From Bacillota bacterium (GTDB taxonomy: Bacteria > Bacillota > Clostridia > Eubacteriales > Eubacteriaceae), in contig JAHIQT010000160.1 of NCBI GenBank assembly GCA_018903255.1, positions 1 to 32,856 of the forward strand: 32,856 nucleotides of DNA. The letters run 5' to 3'. Shown in pieces: positions 24,649 through 32,757 of the stretch (position 1 is the first letter of the stretch; the number at the start of each line of letters is the position of its first letter). A model generated the notes under the pieces. It ran no database searches. It worked only from the letters and a program-made list of their open reading frames with translations, and was not told the origin of the DNA. Both the position numbers and the translations under genes were made by a program.

Positions 24649-25989
24649 TTAGGGTTGGTCGTAAAGATGTTCTTCTTCCCGGTCATTGGTCAGCTTTAGT
24701 TTATCCAGGATAAAGAAGATCAGGCTTAAAATCATCCCGACCACGGCGGCCAGAACCATGCCTTTGAGCTGAATACTGCCAAAGGTAACGGCGATGCCGG
24801 ATAATCCGACTACAAATACCACTGAAGTCAGAGCCAGATTACGGGATTTGCCATAATCGACCTGGGCATCAACTAGAATACGGATACCAGCGGCACCGAT
24901 CATCCCATATAAAAGGAAGGAAATCCCACCGATGACCGGTCCGGGAATGGTGGAGATCAGCATCGATAATTTACCAACAAAGGAACAAATAATCGAGATA
25001 ATCGCAGCTCCGGCAATAACCTGAACACTATAGACTTTGGTCACAGCCATAACGCCAATATTTTCACCATAGGTAGTGGTTGGTACAGAGCCAATTAAAC
25101 CAGACAACATTGTCGAAAAATTATCGGCAAACAAGGACCGGTGCAAACCGGGGTCTTTTAAGAGATCCCGTTCGACCACCTTGCTCGTAACAATCTGGTG
25201 ACCAATGTGCTCAGAAGCAATAACCAAAAGAACCGGTAAAATGATAATAATCGCTTCTAAATTAAATTGTGGCAATTGGAAGTTTGGCAGTGAAAACCAG
25301 GGCGCTTCAGCCACGGCAGCAAAGGTAGTCGGGCCAACCACACCGGTAATCAGGGCGGTCAGGTAACCGGCTACAATCGCGATCAGGATCGGAATCACCG
25401 CCAGAAATTTTCTAAACATAACCGAGCCAAAAACGGCAAAGGCCAGGGTGACCAGAAAAACAATTACATTTTCAGGAACGATCGCGGTGACGACCTGCTC
25501 ATATAAGCCAGTGGCGGTATCCAGGACATAAGTGGTGCTGCTGACAATCCCAGCGGTACTAGCAGCCGTATGAGCCAATTCAAGACCAATTAGCGCGACC
25601 ACCGGACCCATCGCCGCTGGTGGGAGCACCACGTTGATCCATTCAATCCCAAATTTATAAATGATCCCGGCCAGGATACAGCCGCACAAACCAACTACCA
25701 CAAAACCGCCGAGCGCATAAGAATAGCCCCAGGTGGCAATAACAATACCGGCGGGAGCTAAGAAGGCAAAACTGGAACCCAGATAAGCAGGCGCCTTACC
25801 CTTGGTAATAAACATAAATAATAAGGTACCGACACCATTCATAAAGAGTACGATGGCCGGGTTGATGCCAAAGAGGAAGGGCACTAAAACTGATGCGCCA
25901 AACATCGCAAACATATGCTGCAAGCTTAGCGGCACGAGCATATTTAATGGCACCTTCTCCTCCACTTGTATAATTCTTCGACTTTCCAA
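24649..25989 (-). CDS. uraA: NCS2 family uracil/xanthine permease
   Basis: VEEKVPLNMLVPLSLQHMFAMFGASVLVPFLFGINPA; ASEHIGHQIVTSKV; SVPTTTYGENIGVMAVTKVYS. Confidence 0.9.
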   Translation of the reverse strand: MESRRIIQVEEKVPLNMLVPLSLQHMFAMFGASVLVPFLFGINPAIVLFMNGVGTLLFMFITKGKAPAYLGSSFAFLAPAGIVIATWGYSYALGGFVVVGLCGCILAGIIYKFGIEWINVVLPPAAMGPVVALIGLELAHTAASTAGIVSSTTYVLDTATGLYEQVVTAIVPENVIVFLVTLAFAVFGSVMFRKFLAVIPILIAIVAGYLTALITGVVGPTTFAAVAEAPWFSLPNFQLPQFNLEAIIIILPVLLVIASEHIGHQIVTSKVVERDLLKDPGLHRSLFADNFSTMLSGLIGSVPTTTYGENIGVMAVTKVYSVQVIAGAAIISIICSFVGKLSMLISTIPGPVIGGISFLLYGMIGAAGIRILVDAQVDYGKSRNLALTSVVFVVGLSGIAVTFGSIQLKGMVLAAVVGMILSLIFFILDKLKLTNDREEEHLYDQP

Positions 25990-26173
25990 AAAAAATTTCC
26001 TCCATTCTTTTCATTTTCCTTTGAAATTATAACACAGGAATGATGTGGAGCAAAGACTTTATCCAATTAAATGGATAATTATAAAAAAATATCAGAAGCG
26101 TCTTTGAGATTATTTACCAGCTACCCATGCTATGTTACAATGCAGATATAGTGATAAAATTTAAGGAGTGCAC

Positions 26174-27073
26174 ATGAGAATTTCAGTTGAAACAAAAATA
26201 TATGCCGTCATCGGCGACCCCATTGGCCAAAGCTTATCCCCGCAACTGCACAACGGATTATTCAAAGCAAACGCAGTCGATGCCCTATACCTGCCGATTG
26301 CGGTCAAATCGGAGGATTTAAAAAAACTGCTAGATGGCTTCAGACTGATGAATTTTGGCGGCTTCAACATCACCAAACCCCATAAAATGGAGATTATCGA
26401 GTATCTGGATCGTTTAGATCCGCTCGCTGAGAAAATTGGTGCGGTGAATACGGTGGTTTATCAGGACAAACAAATGATCGGTTACAATACCGACGGCTTT
26501 GGCTTTATTAAATCGATTGAGGAAAAAATTAGTAAAATCCCCAAAGAAAGGTTGACGATTCTGATTTTAGGCTGTGGCGGTGCCGTTAAATCGGTGGCCA
26601 TGGCTTTGGCCGATTGGGGGATCAAAAAAGTCATCATTGCCAACCGAACAGCAGCAAAAGCCGAGGCGCTGGTAAAGCTGATTAATAAGAGTTGGCCTGG
26701 GAAAGCGGAGGCGATTTCAATGGCACCAGAGGCGCTAAAAAAAGCTGTCGATGCCGCCGCGGTGGTGGTTAACGGTACCAGTGTCGGGATGGCCGATAGC
26801 GCTTTGCAATCGCCGCTAGCTAAAGCATTGCTAAAAAAAGAGTTGTTGGTATATGATATGATCTATAGCCCGCCGGTCACACAACTGTTAAAAGATGCCA
26901 AAGAAATTGGTGCCCAAACCCAGAATGGATTGGATATGCTCTTGTACCAGGGTCTGCTGGCCTTTGAATTATGGACCGGAATTTTTCCCGATCCGTCAGC
27001 AGGCAAAAAATTATTGGAGGAAAATTCAGAGGGAAATTCAGAGCAAAAATTGTTGAAAGAAGGAATAAAATAA
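26174..27073 (+). CDS. aroE: shikimate dehydrogenase
   Basis: YAVIGDPIGQSLSPQLHNGLFKA, GFNITKPHK, QNGLDMLLYQGLLAFELWTG. Confidence 0.93.
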   Translation: MRISVETKIYAVIGDPIGQSLSPQLHNGLFKANAVDALYLPIAVKSEDLKKLLDGFRLMNFGGFNITKPHKMEIIEYLDRLDPLAEKIGAVNTVVYQDKQMIGYNTDGFGFIKSIEEKISKIPKERLTILILGCGGAVKSVAMALADWGIKKVIIANRTAAKAEALVKLINKSWPGKAEAISMAPEALKKAVDAAAVVVNGTSVGMADSALQSPLAKALLKKELLVYDMIYSPPVTQLLKDAKEIGAQTQNGLDMLLYQGLLAFELWTGIFPDPSAGKKLLEENSEGNSEQKLLKEGIK

Positions 27074-27074
27074 G

Positions 27075-27602
27075 ATGTCAAGTGCTAAACAATCGATTGC
27101 CCTGATTGGTTTTATGGCAACCGGAAAATCGACCATCGGCCCGCTGCTGGCGCAGGAACTGGAATTTGAATTGATTGACACCGATGCGCTGGTAGAAGCC
27201 GAGATCGGCATGTCGGTAGCTGACATTTTTAGCCAGTTAGGCGAAGAGGCCTTTCGCGATGCCGAACATCAGGCGCTAAAAAAGGCCTTGAGTATCAAAA
27301 ATCGAGTGATTTCTACTGGCGGCGGGATGATTCTCTTTAAAAGGAATCGTAAATTATTGGCTGACCAGGCATTTGTGGTCAGTCTGTCAGCCCAGCCAGA
27401 AACCATCTATCAACGGGTCAAAGATGATGACACCAGGCCCTTACTTAAATGTCAAGATCCACTCTTGCGAATCAGACAAATGCTGGCCGAGCGGCAGCAT
27501 TATTACGACGCGTGTGATTTTAAGATTTCAACCGAAAACTGGTCGGCTGAAGATTGTTGTCAGAAAATTAAAGCAGCTTTTTATTTGAAGTATAATGAGT
27601 GA
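27075..27602 (+). CDS. aroK: shikimate kinase
   Basis: SIALIGFMATGKSTIGPLLAQELEFELIDTDALVEAEIGMSVADIF. Confidence 0.93.
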   Translation: MSSAKQSIALIGFMATGKSTIGPLLAQELEFELIDTDALVEAEIGMSVADIFSQLGEEAFRDAEHQALKKALSIKNRVISTGGGMILFKRNRKLLADQAFVVSLSAQPETIYQRVKDDDTRPLLKCQDPLLRIRQMLAERQHYYDACDFKISTENWSAEDCCQKIKAAFYLKYNE

Positions 27603-27707
27603 AGTGTAGTGATTGAAGCATAGTGGATGAAGGATCATGAAAATTGAATCATTGTTCTGGAGATGATGGTTTAATCAAAATAAAGGATCGGCAAACCTGG
27701 ACAAAAA

Positions 27708-27731
27708 AACACCGATCATCTGATCGGTGTT
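27708..27731. terminator. bidirectional terminator-like hairpin
   Basis: AACACCGATCA-TC-TGATCGGTGTT between convergent genes. Confidence 0.65.
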
Positions 27732-27737
27732 GCGCGA

Positions 27738-27989
27738 TTATTTCATAGCCTTGAGATCACAAATATAGCAATCGGTCAGTCGCTGAACGGCTTCGGGATT
27801 TTTAACCGGCCAGGTGGTTTCAAGTGCCTCGCAATGCCCCATAGAGGTTGCTTCATCAAATACAAAATCAATACAGCCGTTACATTTTTTATCGCGCGTT
27901 TTTTTAATTAATTCCAGGACCGACTCATTTACAAATTCTCTGAATTCCTTATAAGCGATTGTTTTATGGTTTTCAAACATGCTCATCAC
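27738..27989 (-). CDS. small Cys-rich hypothetical protein
   Basis: 83 aa with CNGC ... C ... CYIC, possible metal-binding. Confidence 0.6.
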   Translation of the reverse strand: MMSMFENHKTIAYKEFREFVNESVLELIKKTRDKKCNGCIDFVFDEATSMGHCEALETTWPVKNPEAVQRLTDCYICDLKAMK

Positions 27990-28151
27990 TTCACCTTGCT
28001 TTCTGGAAATAGATTATTGGAAAGGGTAGGAGGTTCTCGATTTATAACCAATCCATTATTAACCTAATAGTACCCCATAAATACAAAAAAACAAGGTAAA
28101 ATTTTGTCGTGTTTTCATTTTTAGAAAATAATTCAAAATTAAAAAAAACAT

Positions 28152-28180
28152 TTGATATTTTTTTTAAGCTGTGTTATCAT
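28152..28180 (+). promoter_or_regulatory. sigma-70/A-like promoter upstream of the tRNA-Leu repeat cluster
   Basis: TTGATA - 17 nt - TATCAT. Confidence 0.5.
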
Positions 28181-28194
28181 TTATAGCAGTGTCT

Positions 28195-28302
28195 TGTGAA
28201 TCGCTTAGTTATGACGCATGTATCGGAAATCTTTACAAACAACAAAATATACTTTTATTTTACGCCGAAGTGATGGAATTGGCATAAGCAGAGAACCCAA
28301 AT
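28195..28302 (+). repeat. tRNA-Leu 5' module copy A, with truncated tRNA-Leu at 28264-28284
   Basis: TGTGAATCGCTTAGTTATGAC...GCCGAAGTGATGGAATTGGCA then TAAGCAGAGAACCCAAAT. Confidence 0.85.
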
Positions 28303-28303
28303 G

Positions 28304-28439
28304 ACGCTTTATCCCGATTTCTAAGCAGAAATCGGTCGGAAGTTGAGCGAAAGCGAAACGACAGTGATAAAGCTAACGCATTTTTATTAAAAACTCATCC
28401 ACTAAGGATGAAAAGAGTTTTTAATAAAAATACGATCCG
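28304..28439. repeat. multi-hairpin insertion between tRNA-Leu module copies A and B
   Basis: GCTTTATC...GATAAAGC outer arms, CGATTTC..GAAATCG inner hairpin, then a long hairpin ATTTTTATTAAAAACTC/GAGTTTTTAATAAAAAT at 28380-28431; flanked by AATG. Confidence 0.55.
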
Positions 28440-28442
28440 AAT

Positions 28443-28557
28443 GATTTGGTGTGAATCGCTTAGTTATGACTCAAGTGTCGGAAATCTTTATAAACAACAA
28501 AATATACTTTTATTTACGCCGAAGTGATGGAATTGGCATAAGCAGAGAACCCAAATC
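28443..28557 (+). repeat. tRNA-Leu 5' module copy B, with truncated tRNA-Leu at 28518-28538
   Basis: GATTTGGTGTGAATCGCTTAG...GCCGAAGTGATGGAATTGGCATAAGCAGAGAACCCAAATC. Confidence 0.85.
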
Positions 28558-28636
28558 TTTGATTTGGTGTGAATCGCTTAGTTATGACTCATGTGTCGGA
28601 AATCTTTACAAACAACAAAATATACTTTTATTTTAC

Positions 28637-28723
28637 GCCGAAGTGATGGAATTGGCAGACGTGACGGACTCAAAATCCGTTGTGAGCAATCACGTGCGGG
28701 TTCGAGTCCCGCCTTCGGCACCA
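28637..28723 (+). tRNA. tRNA-Leu (anticodon CAA), CCA encoded
   Basis: GCCGAAG...CTTCGGCACCA acceptor; anticodon arm ACGGA-CTCAAAA-TCCGT; T arm GCGGGTTCGAGTCCCGC. Confidence 0.93.
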
Positions 28724-28728
28724 CTATC

Positions 28729-28805
28729 GCTCCCTTAGCTCAGTTGGCTAGAGCACCTGACTCTTAATCAGGGTGTCCAGAGTTCGAGTCTCTGAGGGAG
28801 CACCA
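28729..28805 (+). tRNA. tRNA-Lys (anticodon CTT), CCA encoded
   Basis: GCTCCCTTAGCTCAGTTGG...CCTGA-CTCTTAA-TCAGG...AGGGAGCACCA. Confidence 0.95.
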
Positions 28806-28817
28806 ATAATAGCGCAT

Positions 28818-28850
28818 AACAGAGCCGTTTATCGACTCTGTTTTTTTTAT
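28818..28850 (+). terminator. terminator after tRNA-Lys
   Basis: ACAGAG ... CTCTGT followed by TTTTTTT. Confidence 0.7.
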
Positions 28851-28916
28851 TCCTAATTTAGAATACAGGCCATTTACGGTGCGTTATAGACATTAAGTGG
28901 CGATCAAAGTGGCGAT

Positions 28917-29126
28917 TTATTCCGGCCGTTTTATGTTCTTTTCGACATCACTAATGTCGTCGTGAACGTAAATTTTTGTCGTTGTTTCGATGGAAGCGTG
29001 ACCCAATAATTTTTGGAGTGTAAAAACATCAGTGCCGGTTTTGTAGAGTAACGTGCCATAGGTATGCCTAAGCTCATGCGGTGCCAGCTGAGGGATCTCT
29101 GGGTGTTTAGCTTTCAAGTCAGACAA
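28917..29126 (-). pseudogene. C-terminal remnant of a tyrosine recombinase/integrase
   Basis: APHELRHTYGTLLYKTGTDVFTLQKLLGHASIETTTKIYVH; catalytic C-terminus only, next to tRNA-Lys. Confidence 0.85.
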
Positions 29127-29315
29127 GAAAACACTGTAATGAAGAACCTCCTCTTTTCATTAATAATTTGATTATACTACTTAATGTATAGCGTTGAAAT
29201 GATTAAGGAGAGTAAAATTTTAACATTGACCAATATAAGTTAATGAAAATCACCATTTATTAACAAGTGTTAAGAAAATGTGTTGCGTGTAAGGTGATTT
29301 AGAAGATAAAAAAGA

Positions 29316-29339
29316 AAAGCCGGTATTAATACCGGCTTT
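29316..29339 (-). terminator. terminator after DUF2335 gene
   Basis: AAAGCCGGTATTAATACCGGCTTT 24-bp palindrome followed on minus strand by TCTTTTTTATC. Confidence 0.75.
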
Positions 29340-29342
29340 AAA

Positions 29343-29867
29343 TTATTCAACACTAGATTTTGTATCCTGTGATTTCTCTGTTCTTTCTGTTCGTTCTGAA
29401 CGGGTGCCGTAAATAAATGATGTCACGATGGATGCCAGGCTCGCACCGGTGATAAATGTTCCAGCAACAACAGCACCTTGGACAATTGCATAAATACCGC
29501 CAAGCGTTCCTGTCATGCCAATAATAAAAGCGAAAATAACGCCTAGGCGACTATCTTTGACATTTGAATGAATCGCTGTTTTTTCGAGATCCTGCCGATG
29601 CGATGCCTGGTTTTCTGCCATTGTTAATATTCGTTCGGCTGCTCCGGGGACGATTTCTTCATAGCCTTTAAGAATTCGTGGGTGTGGTAATGGTCCGGAG
29701 TAATACTCCTCCATGCTCATTTCCATCCGCATCATTATCGAAAGCAGTTCTTCCTTCGACTTTGTCTCTAATTCAGAAAGATCAATACAGTCGATTGTCT
29801 CGGTTTCGTTTTGATGGTTAACTAGATCAGTCTTTTTTTCTTTTGATTCTTCCATTGTATTGATCAA
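29343..29867 (-). CDS. DUF2335-like membrane protein
   Basis: EYYSGPLPHPRILKGYEEIVPGAAERILTMAENQASHRQ followed by two predicted TM helices. Confidence 0.75.
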   Translation of the reverse strand: MINTMEESKEKKTDLVNHQNETETIDCIDLSELETKSKEELLSIMMRMEMSMEEYYSGPLPHPRILKGYEEIVPGAAERILTMAENQASHRQDLEKTAIHSNVKDSRLGVIFAFIIGMTGTLGGIYAIVQGAVVAGTFITGASLASIVTSFIYGTRSERTERTEKSQDTKSSVE

Positions 29868-30042
29868 TCGCCTCTCTGAGATCTTTTCCCGTCACGCCCC
29901 AATCGGACTTTAATGCTCTGCAATCAGCTTTTTGTCCAGAAGTGCTATCGTTGTAGATATTGCGCGTGGATCTTAAGTCGATAGCTCGACCAAAACCTCT
30001 CAAAAAGCTTGGCTTTGCAAACAAAAAATCAGTTCTGTACAT
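29827..30042 (-). CDS. small hypothetical protein paired with the DUF2335 gene
   Basis: MYRTDFLFAKPSFLRGFGRAIDLRSTRNIYNDSTSGQKADCRALKSDWGVTGKDLREAI; RBS GGAGG upstream; overlaps DUF2335 start. Confidence 0.7.
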   Translation of the reverse strand: MYRTDFLFAKPSFLRGFGRAIDLRSTRNIYNDSTSGQKADCRALKSDWGVTGKDLREAIDQYNGRIKRKKD

Positions 30043-30198
30043 TTAAAACACCTCCTTGCAATGATTAGCATACATTATACTACAGCTTATCACTTTACTG
30101 AAAGAGTAATATATTGCTTCTATGGACAGATTATACCCAAAATATCTTAAAATTATAGGAATGAATTGTTAAACTTTAAATAATTTGGAAAGCGGATC

Positions 30199-30478
30199 TC
30201 AAGCAAACATGCTCAGGTAGATTTTTATAGTAGCATTACTTAAGCCTTTCTCATCGGTGTGTATTTCTTTGACTTCTCCGGTAATGTATGCGCCATCTTC
30301 AAGGTCAAAATCAAATAGTTTGTCCTCAAGGCTTTTTTTAATGTCCCCGTGCTCTTCATCACCCATAGTTGTAACTAATATAGTATCGCTTCGTGCATCG
30401 CCAATACAAATTTCAACGGGATCGCCAACTTTGAGATTTTTGAAATTGTTTTGTCGATTTCCTCCGCTTGAAGCCTGG
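30199..30478 (-). pseudogene. 5'-truncated gene remnant
   Basis: Minus-strand open frame without a start: ASSGGNRQNNFKNLKVGDPVEICIGDARSDTILVTTMGDEEHGDIKKSLEDKLFDFDLEDGAYITGEVKEIHTDEKGLSNATIKIYLSMFA*. Confidence 0.45.
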
Positions 30479-30853
30479 GCTGATCAGTGGCTGCAAATCT
30501 ATAAGGAAGATACTTTCAGTGAATGCGCATTGATGTTTGTTTTTATTGATATTTTACTGTGTTGCGCTGTGGTGGTTCCAGAACTGCACCTGAATTGAAT
30601 GAAAAAATGGTTGTTTTTTAACCTGGTGCGAATATATTGGCTAAAGGAAGAAGCTTCTGGTTATGTTGAAATATAGAAAAGATCTCAAATGAAGTTATTT
30701 TTATGGATCTGTGCTTGAAGTTGATAATTGCGTAATTAACAATTTATTTGTCAATAAAAATAAAACGGGAGGTTTATAGTGATAAAAATCAGAGATAGTG
30801 ATAAAATAATAGAAAATATAAAGCCAATAAAATAAATAGGACAGGAGTAAGGT

Positions 30854-31936
30854 ATGAAGAGTATAAATGGTTATTTAATGAGCCAGGATACGCAAATCGC
30901 CCGGATTGAAAATAATAAGATAATATCCATAAAGCCAAGCTTACTTCCACTTTATTTGCATTTGAACGGTGATTTAATCGAGTGGCTTGAAAGTCGAGCC
31001 ATTGACAGGCATCGGGTTAATTCAAGATTGCTTAAACGACTGTTGCGGCTTACAACTGCGGAGGACGCAGAAGTGGCCATGCATGTCAACGCTTCCACGA
31101 TCACCGACACCTACTGGGTATGTGAAGATTCCGAACCGACACTAACCTATGGGGATGTTCGTTTCAGTCAGAACTACTTCGACAACCTGGCCTTAAATGG
31201 CGATCCGGACAGCTTTAATCGTGTCAACAATCAAGGGATGACGCATAGCCGAACACCGGAACTTACCAATATTGGTTCATTTGAGAAATGCTGGCGAATC
31301 GAAAATGGTGACTGGTGGCTCTACAAAAACGGAAACACCTTTGAAAGATTTTCGGAACAGTTTATCTGTGAGCTGGGGAGGCTGCTGAACTTTAATATGG
31401 CACACTGTGAACTTTGGGAGAAGGGTATTAAGAGCCTTGATTTTACAAATGGGGCAAAGGTCAATTATGAGCCAGCACGTAGTCTGGTTGGTGATGATAT
31501 TGATTACGTCACTAATTACAATAAAATCAAGAAATTAAGCCCGCATATGGCTAAGGAGTATCTGGATATTTTACTATTGGATACGGTTTGCTTCAATATG
31601 GATCGACATACCGAGAATTACGGTTTTCTTAGAGATATCAATACCGGTGATTTTATCAGTATGGCACCGAACTTTGATAATAATATTGCTCTGATCAGTC
31701 GCGGTTATCCATCCGATAAAACCAGAAAAAACGACCTGTTTATCCGTGATTTCATTGAATTGTTTGAGCAAATCGGTGTTGACTATTACCTTCCGGTGCT
31801 TCATGAGGAAATGATTAAAACAGCTTTATCGAGAGTTTCCATTGCAGTGGATGCTGACTATATTAAGCAGTTTATTTCAAACGGATACACGCAGCTCACT
31901 AATCATTTTCCGGTAACCCATTTTAATATGTTTTAG
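30854..31936 (+). CDS. solitary HipA-like kinase-domain protein
   Basis: LLLDTVCFNMDRHTENYGFLRDINTGDFISMAPNFDNNIAL resembles the HipA catalytic core; no HipB-like HTH gene adjacent. Confidence 0.7.
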   Translation: MKSINGYLMSQDTQIARIENNKIISIKPSLLPLYLHLNGDLIEWLESRAIDRHRVNSRLLKRLLRLTTAEDAEVAMHVNASTITDTYWVCEDSEPTLTYGDVRFSQNYFDNLALNGDPDSFNRVNNQGMTHSRTPELTNIGSFEKCWRIENGDWWLYKNGNTFERFSEQFICELGRLLNFNMAHCELWEKGIKSLDFTNGAKVNYEPARSLVGDDIDYVTNYNKIKKLSPHMAKEYLDILLLDTVCFNMDRHTENYGFLRDINTGDFISMAPNFDNNIALISRGYPSDKTRKNDLFIRDFIELFEQIGVDYYLPVLHEEMIKTALSRVSIAVDADYIKQFISNGYTQLTNHFPVTHFNMF

Positions 31937-32215
31937 TGAATAATACGGGGTTAAAATTAATACTGTGAAAAAGCAGATGGCGTTAAAACTTTCTAAGTAC
32001 CCAATCGCACCAGTTTACTTAACCGATGGTTTTATTAAGCATCGGAAATAATTAAGGCGCAGTAAGCGCTTGAGTTGGCACGGCGCAACTGATATAATTA
32101 CACGCAATTAATATTAAGCTATTAAATGCAAGCATGAGAATTCGCAAGCATGAGTATTAACGTAGAACAAAATAATCAGACACTGATGTGTCAAAAGGAA
32201 TGGGGAGCAGAGCTA

Positions 32216-32377
32216 ATGGAATCTACAAAAAGCAATGCATGTTCTTATTTAGAGTGTGGTTTTAATGTCAGCGGAAAATGTCCGGACATGGATGTACTGA
32301 AAAATCCCTACAAAGAGACCGGCTGTATTTTTTACAAAAATAAGAATATTCAGACAGACGGTAACAAAAGCGAGTAA
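32216..32377 (+). CDS. small Cys-containing hypothetical protein
   Basis: MESTKSNACSYLECGFNVSGKCPDMDVLKNPYKETGCIFYKNKN; start chosen after GGGGAG. Confidence 0.55.
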   Translation: MESTKSNACSYLECGFNVSGKCPDMDVLKNPYKETGCIFYKNKNIQTDGNKSE

Positions 32378-32421
32378 TAAAGAAAACACCGGAAGGTGTT
32401 TGAGGTTGGAGACAGACTACC

Positions 32422-32552
32422 GTACCGACCAATTGTTAATCTGTTGTATGCGCGCAATTCGTACAGTTGCATTTACAGTTCGAAAAAGAACGAACGTTTC
32501 CTTGCAACTGTTCGTCTTGAGGCATACAACATGATATAACAATTGTCGGTAC
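32422..32552 (+). repeat. structured inverted-terminus repeat, copy 3 (131 bp, divergent core)
   Basis: GTACCGACCAATTGTTAATCTGTTGTATGC ... GCATACAACATGATATAACAATTGTCGGTAC; core differs from copies 1 and 2. Confidence 0.85.
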
Positions 32553-32574
32553 TACCAATCTTTTTTTGACAGTT

Positions 32575-32603
32575 TAAAGAAAACACCGAAAGGTGTTTTT
32601 TTT
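32575..32603 (+). terminator. terminator hairpin with near-duplicate at 32378-32401
   Basis: AAACACC-GAA-AGGTGTTTTTTTTT; TAAAGAAAACACCGGAAGGTGTTT on the other side of repeat copy 3. Confidence 0.7.
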
Positions 32604-32629
32604 TATAGAAACACATAAAAAACCGATAT

Positions 32630-32645
32630 CGTTGCATTTGCAACG
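32630..32645. promoter_or_regulatory. CRP/FNR-type operator candidate for hcp
   Basis: CGTTGCATTTGCAACG perfect palindrome; TATAAT at 32667-32672 places its centre at about -41.5. Confidence 0.55.
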
Positions 32646-32757
32646 GCATGCATCACAGTCCCCGGATATAATAACAACATACAAGGTGGTAGCGATACCG
32701 AATAAACTTTCAAAACTTAACGGTTATGATGAAATAAAATTTCAGGAGGACGATATT

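Noticed and set aside
28600-28630. Individual sigma-70 promoters in each tRNA-Leu module
   Set aside because: A TATACT is present in each, but no well-spaced -35 box was found; the better promoter lies upstream of copy A.
28806-28920. Clear attL/attR pair for an island at tRNA-Lys
   Set aside because: No second copy of the tRNA-Lys 3' end was seen downstream in this window.
30257-30598. Plus-strand ORF 30257-30598 as a real gene
   Set aside because: First half is antisense to a better minus-strand frame; low-complexity Ser-rich N-terminus; no RBS.
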